Below are positions 19,799 through 28,155 of a stretch of 64,000 nt of DNA, piece after piece. Made by a program: the position numbers and the translations under genes. Position 1 is the first letter of the stretch, and the number at the start of each line of letters is the position of its first letter. Source of the stretch: Stieleria neptunia (GTDB lineage: Bacteria > Planctomycetota > Planctomycetia > Pirellulales > Pirellulaceae); contig NZ_CP037423.1 of the NCBI RefSeq assembly GCF_007754155.1, positions 124,001-188,000 of the forward strand, read 5' to 3'. The notes under the pieces are model-generated. The model saw nothing but the letters and a program-made list of their open reading frames with translations, did not search any database and was not told where the DNA came from.

Positions 19799-20499
19799 GC
19801 GATCATATGCCGTGTCGGATCCAGAATGGATCGCAGCGATTTGCCGCTGGTGGCGCGGCGCGTGCGAATATCAGCGGACTTCTTTCAGGGGCTGGGTCAG
19901 ACCGCTGGCCCCCTCATCCCCAGCCCTTCTCCCCCGCAAAGCCGGGGGAGAAGGGAGCCATGGTGTGTTGTGTAGATATCAATGCCGAAGCGGGGCGAGG
20001 GGAGCCAGAACTGAGAAGCGCAAACCGTGGCTTCTCCTTGATCGAACTCATCGTCGTCTTGGTGCTGATGGCGGTGCTTGCTTCGCTGGCGACGCTGTCG
20101 GTCCGCGGTGTGATCGCTCGACAACGTTTGGGGCGTGCCGTCGAAGTCGTCGAGCAATTTGATACCGCGCTGCGGCGCTCGGCACGCGACCAGCGCCGAC
20201 AAGTCGCCGGAGTCATCGACCGTGGACGTGGACGACTGACCGTTGATCCCTCGGGTGATCAATCGAGAATGTTTACGTTGCCGCGTCAAGTTTCCATCGA
20301 TGCGATTCGCTTCGGCCCCGTCTCGGCGTCTCGACAAGGATCGCAAGTGATCGCAAACCGTGACGGATCGTCGCCCAGCTACGCGCTGCGTTTGACCACC
20401 GCTGAAACGCGGCGCTGGGTTTTCTTGGTCGGGGGAAGCGGACAAGTCGTGGAGGACTTCAATGACATGGCGGTTGATTTGGCGCTGGGGATGCGATGA
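19795..20499 (+). CDS. gspH: Pseudopilin GspH-like, with a long repeat-containing leader
   Basis: This encodes 234 residues if ATG 19795, which overlaps the gspG stop, is used. The prepilin motif NRGFSLIELIVVLVLMAVL begins only near residue 78. The DNA between holds a palindromic repeat (19924-19955, cccttctcccccg/cgggggagaaggg) that looks inserted in frame. ATG 19960, just after the hairpin, gives a 23-residue leader and may be the working start. The mature part is GspH-like: ATLSVRGVIARQRLGRAVEV, then a beta-rich C-terminus. It is a minor pseudopilin at or near the pseudopilus tip. Assignment to H rather than another minor pseudopilin rests on gene order. Confidence 0.8.
   Translation: MSDHMPCRIQNGSQRFAAGGAARANISGLLSGAGSDRWPPHPQPFSPAKPGEKGAMVCCVDINAEAGRGEPELRSANRGFSLIELIVVLVLMAVLASLATLSVRGVIARQRLGRAVEVVEQFDTALRRSARDQRRQVAGVIDRGRGRLTVDPSGDQSRMFTLPRQVSIDAIRFGPVSASRQGSQVIANRDGSSPSYALRLTTAETRRWVFLVGGSGQVVEDFNDMAVDLALGMR
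19915..19960. repeat. Palindromic repeat within the gspH leader
   Basis: A perfect 13-bp inverted repeat (cccttctcccccg, 6-base loop, cgggggagaaggg) is preceded by ccctcatccccag. This is a widespread type of intergenic repeat, here placed between the gspG stop and the gspH prepilin signal. The reading frame stays open across it. Confidence 0.8.
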
Positions 20500-20870
20500 A
20501 CCGGCGACCTGCATTCACGCTGTTGGAAGTCATTGTCGCGTTGGCGCTGATGGGGTCGGTGCTGGTCGGGTCAATGCTCGCGTTCTCGCGGCACCGCAAA
20601 CAACTGTCGATGGCCGAGAAGCGACTGGAAGCCACCCGAGTCGCCGATCGATTGGTGCACGAACTTTCGGCACAGCAAGGCGGTTTGCCGATCGGCACGC
20701 GGGGCGCGGTGGCCGGCAAGCGTGATTGGGTTTGGCAGACGTCGCTGATCGGTAGCACTTCCTTGGCCACAGTTGAGATGCAGGTCGTGCGTTTTGAAAT
20801 CATGGAAATCGATGCCGCATCGACGTCATTGGTCTCGGTCGATCTGGTCAAACCGGCGGGCGTTCCATGA
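20496..20870 (+). CDS. gspI: Minor pseudopilin GspI-like
   Basis: This encodes 124 residues starting MNRRPAFTLLEVIVALALMG, a classical class III prepilin signal with Glu at mature position 5. The body (SRHRKQLSMAEKRLEATRVA) continues the helix, and the C-terminal half is a small beta domain typical of GspI. It is expected to form the tip complex with GspJ and GspK. It is coupled by ATGA overlaps on both sides. Identity as I is by motif plus position between H and J. Confidence 0.85.
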   Translation: MNRRPAFTLLEVIVALALMGSVLVGSMLAFSRHRKQLSMAEKRLEATRVADRLVHELSAQQGGLPIGTRGAVAGKRDWVWQTSLIGSTSLATVEMQVVRFEIMEIDAASTSLVSVDLVKPAGVP

Positions 20871-21562
20871 GGATGCGGCGTCAACAAAGATCGTTAAAGG
20901 AATGCCTGCCGGATGGCGTGGGAATACGGGTTGGTGTGCAGGCTTTAGGAACCGTCCAGCTTAGGACGACCGGTTTTTCGAGTGCGATGGCCCTTCCGGG
21001 CCGTCGTCCGCTGGACGCCCGACGACGACCTAGAAAGGACGTCGTACATCGCTCCGCCGCCGATGCATTCACGTTGATCGAGATGATCGTCGCGCTGGTG
21101 CTGGCGGCGTTGATGATGGTCGGCTTGTTGGGCATCGTGGCCTCGGTCTCGACGCAGTCCACTCAATTGCATCGCGAGCAATTCGATTATGTCGCCGCCG
21201 GACTCCTGGCCGATCGTTTGCGCAACGATTTGATCAACGCGCGAGGCATCGCCGCCGGCGCCGACACATTAATTTTGTCAGGATACGTCTCGCCACAGCA
21301 GGTGCCCGGCACGGTCCGCTACGAACGGGCGATGATCGGATCAAGACGTTTACTGATTCGCCACATCGGCCGCCAACGCGACGTGTGCTGGGTTGATTTC
21401 GGTGCGTTCGAATTCGAAACGTATGACGAGTTCGATGCCGAAGCCCCCATTCCCGACATGACCGGTGGGCTGCTGCCGATGCCCAGTCGCTTTCGCATCG
21501 CCGGGCGAGACGCGCAAGGTCGAGTCTTGTTTGACGAGGTGATCGATCATCATGCGGACTGA
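20867..21562 (+). CDS. gspJ: Minor pseudopilin GspJ-like, with a long leader
   Basis: This encodes 231 residues. The pilin helix DAFTLIEMIVALVLAALMMV begins near residue 66, so the leader is far longer than normal. The leader DNA (20890-21055) includes ggcccttccgggcc and cgacgac palindromes that look like a dispersed repeat. The start at 20867 overlaps the gspI stop, and the stop overlaps gspK by 11 bases. The C-terminal beta-rich part (FDYVAAGLLADRLRNDLINA) fits GspJ. Whether the peptidase handles such a leader or translation starts later is open: no ATG close to the motif is obvious, and ATG 20985 (MALPGRR) is one option. Confidence 0.8.
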   Translation: MRMRRQQRSLKECLPDGVGIRVGVQALGTVQLRTTGFSSAMALPGRRPLDARRRPRKDVVHRSAADAFTLIEMIVALVLAALMMVGLLGIVASVSTQSTQLHREQFDYVAAGLLADRLRNDLINARGIAAGADTLILSGYVSPQQVPGTVRYERAMIGSRRLLIRHIGRQRDVCWVDFGAFEFETYDEFDAEAPIPDMTGGLLPMPSRFRIAGRDAQGRVLFDEVIDHHAD

Positions 21563-22511
21563 ACGTCGACGCTCGGGATACGTGTTGCTGGCGGTGCTGG
21601 CCGTACTGGTGTTGATGGTCACCGTGCTGGCGACGCTGTCCAAGCTCAGCCTGCGCCGTGCGCTCGCCGCGGCCGACGCGCAGGTTCGTTTGCAACAGCG
21701 GCTTGGTGCCGAGTCGATTGAACGCGTCCTGTTGCCGCAAGCCGGCAGGGTCTTTGATCAACGGGAAGAACAGGCCGATGCGATCCAAAAATCGACGGGG
21801 ACGGCGAGCCCGTTTCCCAGACAGATTCGCGGTGCGGTGACGATCGGCGGCGTGACCTTTGACGTCGTCTTGGCCGATGAAGACGCCAAGTTGAATTTGA
21901 ACCAGGTGTACCACATGACCGGCCGGCGGCGGACCGAGACGACGCTCGGCGAGGTGCTCGGGCCGGTCGCCGCTCGGGCGGTGCGTCTGTTGCCCGCCAC
22001 CCGCCCGATGACCGCTGCGTTGATGGAATCGGCGGCCGAAGGCGGATCCGACGACGAATCGGATCAGACGATGACGGAAATCCCGCGAGCCTTTCGAAGC
22101 TGGGGTGAGGTGTTTGACCTGTCCAGGCTTTCGGCGAGTCTGGGATCCGACGCCGCGCTGCCGTCGGTGAGCGGTGAAATCACGTGTTGGGGCGGCGGCG
22201 GGCTGAATCTACGCCGAGCCTCGGAGACATCGATCCGAGCGGCCGCGGGTTGCGTGTTATCCGATGCTGGAGCCCGCCGGCTGGCCAGCCGATATAAAGA
22301 CAATCCCGTGACGTCGCTGGCGATTTTGGTCCAGCAAGAAGCGAAAACTGAAACCGAACGGCTTCGGCTGCTTAGAATGTTGTCCGAGACCAGCACGCAC
22401 TTTTCGCTTTGGATCGATGCGTCTGCGGTTGCCCGTGGAAGCATGCGGACCTTTTCGGTGATGCGAACGACCGACGACGGTCTGGCGATCAACGAACGCT
22501 TTTCATTTTGA
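21552..22511 (+). CDS. gspK: GspK-like minor pseudopilin
   Basis: This encodes 319 residues starting MRTERRRSGYVLLAVLAVLV. It has a hydrophobic N-terminal helix but no Glu at position 5, as is typical of GspK. The large globular part includes FDVVLADEDAKLNLNQVYHM, the conserved GspK DE.KLNLN signature. The end is beta-rich. It caps the pseudopilus tip with I and J. It overlaps gspJ, and 36 bases separate it from the next gene. Confidence 0.85.
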   Translation: MRTERRRSGYVLLAVLAVLVLMVTVLATLSKLSLRRALAAADAQVRLQQRLGAESIERVLLPQAGRVFDQREEQADAIQKSTGTASPFPRQIRGAVTIGGVTFDVVLADEDAKLNLNQVYHMTGRRRTETTLGEVLGPVAARAVRLLPATRPMTAALMESAAEGGSDDESDQTMTEIPRAFRSWGEVFDLSRLSASLGSDAALPSVSGEITCWGGGGLNLRRASETSIRAAAGCVLSDAGARRLASRYKDNPVTSLAILVQQEAKTETERLRLLRMLSETSTHFSLWIDASAVARGSMRTFSVMRTTDDGLAINERFSF

Positions 22512-22547
22512 GAGACGTCGCAGTTCAATGAGAGAGATTGCTGACGG

Positions 22548-23135
22548 ATGGATTTGACCGCACAACGACGATTGATCACCGCGTCGACTGCAGGCTTCTT
22601 GGCCGTTGCAGCGGCGGGTGTCGTCTGGTCGCTCGCCGGCATCGATCCACCCGCGCGGCAATCCGACAGCACACGCGGATCGAAGCGCGGCATCAACCTG
22701 CCGGTTGACCCACCGCAACCCGCGACCGTCCAACAGGCAGCGCGGGTCGACTTGGCTTTGAAACTGCAACAGCCGCTCTACGATCCCCCCAAGCCACCTC
22801 CGCCGAAACCCCAACCCAAACCGGATCCCAAACCGGTGGTCGTTCGCAATCCGCCGGCGGTCAAAGCCGCGCGTTTGGATTGGACGCTCTCGGGAACGAT
22901 CATCGACTCCGATCAGAGCGTTGCGATTTTGACCGATGCGTCCGGCAAGACCGACATCCGTGCTGCGGGCGAAGTCGTTGAACTGTCGCCGCCAGGCGTG
23001 TTGGTGCGAAAGATCGATTCAGAAAAGGTCACGCTGGAGGTTCGCGGCACGGAGTCGACCCTGCGATTGAAATCATCCTTTCAGTCCAGCGGCGGCGGCA
23101 GGCCCGATCGGCCGAACCGGAGACCGTCCCGATGA
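22548..23135 (+). CDS. gspC: GspC-like inner-membrane linker protein
   Basis: This encodes 195 residues. A single N-terminal membrane span (STAGFLAVAAAGVVWSLAGI) is followed by a periplasmic Pro/Lys-rich linker (PPKPPPPKPQPKPDPKP). A small beta domain comes next (WTLSGTIIDSDQSVAILTDA ... VVELSPPGVLVRKI), comparable to the GspC homology region that contacts the secretin. There is no PDZ domain. The stop overlaps the gspL start (ATGA). The position after K rather than before D differs from the proteobacterial order, so the symbol is by analogy. Confidence 0.65.
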   Translation: MDLTAQRRLITASTAGFLAVAAAGVVWSLAGIDPPARQSDSTRGSKRGINLPVDPPQPATVQQAARVDLALKLQQPLYDPPKPPPPKPQPKPDPKPVVVRNPPAVKAARLDWTLSGTIIDSDQSVAILTDASGKTDIRAAGEVVELSPPGVLVRKIDSEKVTLEVRGTESTLRLKSSFQSSGGGRPDRPNRRPSR

Positions 23136-24514
23136 CCGATCGGTTCTGCATCGATGGCGGTGGATTGGTGGTGCGCACCGAATCGGGATGGTTCCTTCAA
23201 GTCGGCGTTGAACAAACCCAACTCGCCGCCGAAACACCGCCGGACGTTGTCGCCGAGCGGTTTGCCCAACTATGTGATTCGGTCAAGGGAGCCGAGAAAC
23301 GCTGCGTGCTCGGTATGCCCGGCAACGAGTGCTTTTTCGTCTGTGATGAATTGCCCGATTCGATCGACCCCAAAGACCGTAGCGCCGTCACGTTCGAACT
23401 GGAACGCCATTTTCCGCTCGACGCCGAATCGATGGTCGCGGACTATTTTGTTCGTGCCGCGTCCAGGCAAATCGCGGCGGTGGCGATCGAAACCCGTCGG
23501 CATCAAGCGACGGTCGATGCCCTGCAAGCGGCGGGGATCGAAGTCGTTTCGATTTTGCCGGTGGCGTTTCTGATCGCCAGAGCCTTCTGGCGCAGCGATG
23601 CCGAAAAGTCACCGTTCACCTTGTTGATCTTCGCCGCGACATCGGCTGAATCGTTGTCGGCTGAATCGTTGTCGGTCGACGGCGGCGGGGTTTATCGGTG
23701 GCGGCAGTTCCATGACGGCGATGATGAACTGCGTCGGCATCAAGCCACCGTCGCGGATCGAGTCGACGCCTCGGAAAGGACCGTCATTGTCGGCCGAAGC
23801 GAATTGCCGTTTCCATTGCGTGGCCGAGTCCAATGGTGTGATCGAGCGGCCCTGCGGCTTGCCGCCGAGGGTGCCGGACTTGCCTTGGGAGGGCGCTGGG
23901 GGCGTTGGCCGGATTTGCGACGCGGTGACTTGGCACCGAGCGATCCGTTGTTCGCCGTTGCCGGTCCCTTGCGCAAGCTCGCCTGGGCGGCAACGTGTTG
24001 CTGTTTGATCCTCGCGATCGCAGCCGGGTATCGCGGCAACCGGTTGGCCGCTGAATCCGAGACGGTTCGGCGACAACAACGCGCCGTGTTTGCCGAAGCT
24101 TATCCGGGGCGGCGCGTTCCCGTGATGCTGATGCGAACCGTCCGGGGCGAACACAGCAAGACGCTCGGCTCCCGCGGTCGCGGCGATGCGATCCGCTTGC
24201 CGGTTCCCGCCACGCGTGTGCTGAGGGATCTGTACCGCGGTCTGGAACACGCGCAACGTGTCGGCGGCGTGCGGCTGCGGTTGATGGATTTGAAGATCGT
24301 CGATGGCGTCTGCTCCGTCACCGTTCGCGCGGTCGACGCCGTCCAAATCGGGACCATCGCCAAGTCGCTCGAAACGATCGGGTTCGACGTCACGCCACCG
24401 GCCGCCGAGCAGATCGATCCCAGCAAGGACGAGCCGATACCGACCTACCAATCGACCCTCTCGGCCGTTTGGAACGCGCCCGCCAATCGGGTAGAGGAAG
24501 GTGTCGATTCATGA
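23132..24514 (+). CDS. gspL: GspL/PilM-like assembly protein
   Basis: This encodes 460 residues. The N-terminal ~270 residues resemble the actin-like cytoplasmic domain of GspL/PilM (VLGMPGNECFFVCDELPDSI, VTFELERHFPLDAESMVADY, VVSILPVAFLIARAF). One membrane span lies near residue 285-305 (LAWAATCCCLILAIAAGY), followed by a coiled and ferredoxin-like periplasmic part. In type II systems GspL links the ATPase GspE to GspM. It is coupled by ATGA overlaps to the GspC-like and GspM-like genes. Confidence 0.75.
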   Translation: MTDRFCIDGGGLVVRTESGWFLQVGVEQTQLAAETPPDVVAERFAQLCDSVKGAEKRCVLGMPGNECFFVCDELPDSIDPKDRSAVTFELERHFPLDAESMVADYFVRAASRQIAAVAIETRRHQATVDALQAAGIEVVSILPVAFLIARAFWRSDAEKSPFTLLIFAATSAESLSAESLSVDGGGVYRWRQFHDGDDELRRHQATVADRVDASERTVIVGRSELPFPLRGRVQWCDRAALRLAAEGAGLALGGRWGRWPDLRRGDLAPSDPLFAVAGPLRKLAWAATCCCLILAIAAGYRGNRLAAESETVRRQQRAVFAEAYPGRRVPVMLMRTVRGEHSKTLGSRGRGDAIRLPVPATRVLRDLYRGLEHAQRVGGVRLRLMDLKIVDGVCSVTVRAVDAVQIGTIAKSLETIGFDVTPPAAEQIDPSKDEPIPTYQSTLSAVWNAPANRVEEGVDS

Positions 24515-25032
24515 ACGCAACGACGAAACGAATGCTGGTCGGCGCAGCCATTGTGCTGCTGGGGCTGTACGCGGCGTCGAGCGTGTTGAACACGTGGTCG
24601 GCGGCGAGTCGGTTGCAGTTGGATCGCCAAGATTTGCGCGAGCTGCGACAAAAGCTGGACGAGATCGAACGGGTCGCCGACGCGCCCCGTGTCGCGGCGC
24701 TGGAGTTGGAAGAACCCAACCAAATCCTGGATCGCATCAACGCGGCGCTGCAGCAAGCCAATCTGTCCTCCGATTTGCTGTCAAACCAAACGCCCAACCA
24801 GCCGCAGCGGATCGGGCAGACCGATTTCAAGCTCCGGCGGGTCGAAATCAAACTCAACGCGGCCACGGTTCCCCAGATCGTCGCCTTTTGTGACGCGCTC
24901 AAGGATGAATCGACCGGCAGCTTGGTGAGGGATTTGCAGCTGTTTGATCCCCGACAATCCGGCTCGCGCGAAACCTGGAATTCTCAGCTGACCTTGACCC
25001 AGATCATCTTTTCACCGAAAAGCGACACGTGA
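24511..25032 (+). CDS. gspM: GspM-like assembly protein
   Basis: This encodes 173 residues from ATG 24511, overlapping the gspL stop. It has a short cytoplasmic N-terminus, a membrane span (MLVGAAIVLLGLYAASSVLN), a coiled-coil stretch (LQLDRQDLRELRQKLDEIER) and a small C-terminal alpha/beta domain (DFKLRRVEIKLNAATVPQIV). This matches GspM/PilO topology. Identification rests on topology and position rather than strong sequence motifs. Confidence 0.7.
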   Translation: MNATTKRMLVGAAIVLLGLYAASSVLNTWSAASRLQLDRQDLRELRQKLDEIERVADAPRVAALELEEPNQILDRINAALQQANLSSDLLSNQTPNQPQRIGQTDFKLRRVEIKLNAATVPQIVAFCDALKDESTGSLVRDLQLFDPRQSGSRETWNSQLTLTQIIFSPKSDT

Positions 25033-25116
25033 ACGTGCGTTGGTGGAATTGGAATGCATCGAAATGGAGTTCGTAGTGATCGATCGCGGCTAGGTCCGGT
25101 GTCTGCTGCGCTGAGG

Positions 25117-26001
25117 ATGACGCGATGTGGTTGCGTCGCCATGTTCTTCGTCTGTCTGCTGCCCGTCGGATGCTCGTCTCTGCAAAGTAAGAATCGATCG
25201 GTGGTCAAGGTTCAGACCAAACGGGACACCGAGCGTGCCAATCGTTTGACGTACGCGGGCATCCGATCTCTGCAGAAGCAGCATCTCGACAAGGCGGCGA
25301 AACAATTTCGCGAAGCGGTGGAGGCGGATGAGACGTATGGTCCGGCGCACAACAACCTGGGGCTGATGCATTACGAGCAAGGCAACTTGTATCAGGCCGT
25401 GATGGCGTTTGAGCAGGCGCGAGACTATTTGCCCGGCGATCCGGCGGTGGTCTACAATTTGGCTTTGGCGCTCGAAGCGGCCGGACGCACCGGTGAAGCG
25501 ATCGAGCTCTACTACACCGCCAACGCGATGGATCGCGCCAATCCGCTTTATCTCGGCAATTTGGTCCGGTTGCGGGTCCGGCTGGGCGAGCACGATGACG
25601 TGCTGGTTCAGCAGCTCCAGGATTTGGCGCTGATCGAAACACGCCCCGATTGGCGACGCTGGGCGGACACGCAGCTGGCGCTTTCGCAAAACGATGTGTT
25701 GGATCGCGGCCCGGGCACACCGGATCTGGAGGCGATGGTCGACCGTAAAACCGAGGCGGATTCCGGGGCCCTGCGGACCAAGATCATCGACTTGACACCC
25801 GTCATGCCGGCCTCGGCGGAAGAGCCGATCGCCGAACCGTTCGGATTTGACGATCTGCCCGATGCCCCGCCGCACACAGATCCGCCGAACGACCCGTACG
25901 GGAATGATCCGACCATGGATTTGACCCCGCCGTCGCCGCCCGCGGTCGACGCGTCAACCTTGGAAGAAAGCTACGTCGAAGACCTGACCGACAAACCCTA
26001 A
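25117..26001 (+). CDS. TPR-repeat lipoprotein
   Basis: This encodes 294 residues from ATG 25117 (gctgagg upstream), starting MTRCGCVAMFFVCLLPVGCS. The lipobox is LPVGC, so it is a lipoprotein. TPR-like helical repeats follow at ~40-150: AGIRSLQKQHLDKAAKQFRE, GPAHNNLGLMHYEQGNLYQA, AVVYNLALALEAAGRTGEAI. The C-terminal ~90 residues are acidic and Pro-rich and probably extended. It sits 84 bases after gspM and may act as a pilotin or assembly factor for the secretin, in the way TPR lipoproteins serve type IV pili. That role is inferred from position. The open frame from 25054 is a less likely longer form. Confidence 0.75.
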   Translation: MTRCGCVAMFFVCLLPVGCSSLQSKNRSVVKVQTKRDTERANRLTYAGIRSLQKQHLDKAAKQFREAVEADETYGPAHNNLGLMHYEQGNLYQAVMAFEQARDYLPGDPAVVYNLALALEAAGRTGEAIELYYTANAMDRANPLYLGNLVRLRVRLGEHDDVLVQQLQDLALIETRPDWRRWADTQLALSQNDVLDRGPGTPDLEAMVDRKTEADSGALRTKIIDLTPVMPASAEEPIAEPFGFDDLPDAPPHTDPPNDPYGNDPTMDLTPPSPPAVDASTLEESYVEDLTDKP

Positions 26002-26030
26002 TCGTCCGCACACCAAAACATTTGTCCACA

Positions 26031-26475
26031 CGGGGACAGACCCCGGGTGTTTGGGGACAGACCCCGGGTGTTTGATTGTTCACCAGGTAGCTTTCGCGGG
26101 GACGGTAGCTTTCGCGGGGACAGACCCCGGGTAGCTTTCGTCCACTCGGGGACAGACCCCGGGGTGTTTGGGGACAGACCCCGCAATGTTTCTTTGTCGA
26201 CCCGGGGACAGACCCCGCAGGCTTTTATTGTTCAACCGGGGACAGACCCCGGGGTGTTTGATTGTTCACTTGGTGTTCAACCGGGGACAGACCCCGGGGT
26301 GTTATGGAGAAGAAACCCACGGATGGCAGTGCGTACCCACGGATGTGATGCAGTCGGGGATCCGTGGGGACGCCTTGCCATCCGTGGTCTGACCCATGAC
26401 GGAGGGTGTTTGGGGACAGACCCCACGGTGTTTGATTGTTCACTTGGGGACAGACTCCGATGGGGCCGTTTTCGA
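26031..26475. repeat. Cluster of ggggacagacccc repeats (first block)
   Basis: About nine exact copies of the 13-mer ggggacagacccc, plus variants (ggggacggt, ggggacagactcc), lie at irregular 20-60 base spacing. They are often followed by gggtgtttg and gattgttcac. Embedded at 26308-26442 is one copy of a longer element (acccacggatggcagtgcgt ... ccatccgtggtctgaccc), repeated at 27.1 and 27.4 kb. Open frames through this region (for example 26047-26532) encode only repeated low-complexity peptides and are not genes. Confidence 0.9.
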
Positions 26476-26535
26476 GAAAGCGCTTATCCACTCTGGCTAT
26501 TCCTGGGTGATACAATCGCGGCGACCAAGTGAGCG

Positions 26536-26703
26536 ATGACCTTCGCCGATTGGTTCCGCATCCACAGATCCGACATCCACGCCTATGATGAACGTTGCTT
26601 GATGGCCGGATCCTGGGCCATGCACCGAATCCTCATCGCATTTTTGGTGATCATGCTTCCGATTGCCGTGAATCCTCTCATGGCATTGAACATACCGTTG
26701 TGA
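26536..26703 (+). CDS. Small membrane protein (55 residues), unknown
   Basis: Translation from ATG 26536 gives MTFADWFRIHRSDIHAYDER, then a hydrophobic helix (ILIAFLVIMLPIAVNPLMAL) near the C-terminus. The stop overlaps the GTG of the next gene (GTGA at 26700-26703). That coupling, and the absence of repeat sequence in it, are the main support. No family is recognised. It lies just after the first block of dispersed repeats, with a possible -10-like gatacaat at 26510. Confidence 0.45.
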   Translation: MTFADWFRIHRSDIHAYDERCLMAGSWAMHRILIAFLVIMLPIAVNPLMALNIPL

Positions 26704-27056
26704 GCTTGAATCCATACGAACCAACGTGTCACGCCGATGAAACTGGTCCGATCCGTGGCACCCGGTCGGTCTGGCTGTTGCTCATCACGGCCACGTTTGC
26801 AACCGCGTGCATTGCCACCGCAGTACTGATCTTGGTCGAGACAATGGAAATTGCGGATCGACACGGATCTTGGAACGCTGAACTCACCAAGGGCGCAACC
26901 GCCTCAGCGATATTCGGTTTGCTCGGCTGTTGTTGGCTGTGCTCGTCGATTCTCTACTGGGTGAGACGCAAGAGGTTTGCAACCATTGTCAATCTTGGTG
27001 CCATCGGTTTGGCTGCGTTGTTGATCGTGCTTGCGACGCAAGGGCTTATCCCGTGA
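26700..27056 (+). CDS. Small 'NPYEP'-type membrane protein (118 residues)
   Basis: Starting at GTG 26700, the protein begins SLNPYEPTCHADETGP. This (M)xxNPYEP-type start is common to many short planctomycete membrane proteins of unknown role. Three hydrophobic segments follow: VWLLLITATFATACIATAVL, then SAIFGLLGCCWLCSSILYWV, then a last one ending in LAALLIVLATQGLIP. The longer open frame from 26595 overlaps the preceding gene and is not preferred. It is enclosed on both sides by dense repeat blocks, suggesting a small gene island. Function is unknown. Confidence 0.65.
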   Translation: MSLNPYEPTCHADETGPIRGTRSVWLLLITATFATACIATAVLILVETMEIADRHGSWNAELTKGATASAIFGLLGCCWLCSSILYWVRRKRFATIVNLGAIGLAALLIVLATQGLIP

Positions 27057-27077
27057 TCATCGGAACACGTCCCCGTC

Positions 27078-27530
27078 CAGCCGGGGACAGACCCCGGGTG
27101 TTTGTTAGGGTCGCAGCAAACCTCTTCCCCCGGGGGTTTTTGATCGAGGTAGAAGAAACCCACGGATGGCAGTGCGTACCCACGGATGTGATGCAGTCGG
27201 GGATCCGCGGGGACGCCTTGCCATCCGTGGTCTGACCCATGACGGAGGGTGTTTGGGGACAGACCCCACGGTGTTTGATTGTTCATTGGTGTTTCGGGGA
27301 CAGACCCCAGGTGTTTGATAGCACATTCAGCCGGGGACAGACCCCGGGTGTTTGTTAGGGTCGCAGCAAACCTCTTCCCCCGGGGGGTTTTGATCGAGGT
27401 AGAAGAAACCCACGGATGGCAGTGCGTACCCACGGATGTGATGCAGTCGGGGATCCGTGGGGACGCCTTGCCATCCGTGGTCTGACCCATGACGGGAAGC
27501 TCGGGGTCTGTCCCCGATAGAGGCATGTCC
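27078..27530. repeat. Second repeat block with a 168-bp direct duplication
   Basis: Positions 27078-27245 and 27328-27495 are direct copies, 250 bases apart, with about two mismatches. Each starts with a ggggacagacccc core, runs through tttgttagggtcgcagcaaa and cttcccccggggg, and ends in the cccacggatggcagtgcgta ... ccatccgtggtctgaccc part. Between them are two more ggggacagacccc cores. The block ends with one core in the opposite orientation (ggggtctgtcccc near 27505). The cccacggatg and ccatccgtgg parts are complementary, so each copy can form a long stem. Confidence 0.9.
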
Positions 27531-27571
27531 CCGATAGAGGCAGCTGACGGGCTGGAAGCCTATCCCATTTG

Positions 27572-28030
27572 CTAGCGGCGGGTGGCTCTGCCTTCGATGG
27601 TTTTGCTGTCATCGAAGGGGTGCAGAGGTGTGCGTTCAAAGCTTGTGGTGGTGTGGACCTGCACCGACCCGAAGCCGCGGAACATGCGGGAAAGCACGAA
27701 CTTGCGAATCAGATTGCGTCCGACCGGGACCAGCATCGCGAAGCCGACGATATCGGTCAGCAAGCCGGGCGTCAGCAGCAGTGCGGCGGAAAACACGATC
27801 ATCAGTCCGTCTTGAATCTCGCGGCTGGGCATCCGGCCTTCGGCCAACGCCAATTGAAACTTTTGCCACGCGATCAGGCCCTCACGTTTGGCCAGCCAAG
27901 AGCCGATAATGCCGGTAACGATGACCAGCAAGAATGTCGGGCCGGCGCCCGTGACATCGGCCAGCTGCAACAGCAGGTACAGCTCCACCAGCGGGACGGT
28001 GATGAACAGCAGAAGAAGTCGAAGCAGCAT
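27572..28030 (-). CDS. fxsA: FxsA family membrane protein
   Basis: This encodes 152 residues starting MLLRLLLLFITVPLVELYLL. It has FxsA family features: TFLLVIVTGIIGSWLAKREG, then DGLMIVFSAALLLTPGLLTD and FAMLVPVGRNLIRK. It has three to four membrane spans and a polar C-terminus. In E. coli, FxsA overproduction eases F-plasmid exclusion of phage T7; the normal role is unclear. It is divergent from the hydrolase at 28156 and is bordered downstream by the repeat block. Confidence 0.88.
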   Translation of the reverse strand: MLLRLLLLFITVPLVELYLLLQLADVTGAGPTFLLVIVTGIIGSWLAKREGLIAWQKFQLALAEGRMPSREIQDGLMIVFSAALLLTPGLLTDIVGFAMLVPVGRNLIRKFVLSRMFRGFGSVQVHTTTSFERTPLHPFDDSKTIEGRATRR

Positions 28031-28155
28031 CTCGATCGCCTAAAAAGGGCGGAAAAATTGGACGACGGTGTTCCGGATGAACCTGTTTCAATCCGGTCCG
28101 TCGGAGTGCCATCCTGACAAAAGTCCCTTACGGAATTCAGCAGGACGCGAATTTC

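Noticed and set aside
26047..26532. 161-codon plus-strand frame after the TPR lipoprotein
   Set aside because: Its sequence is the translated ggggacagacccc repeat, without an independent coding signal.
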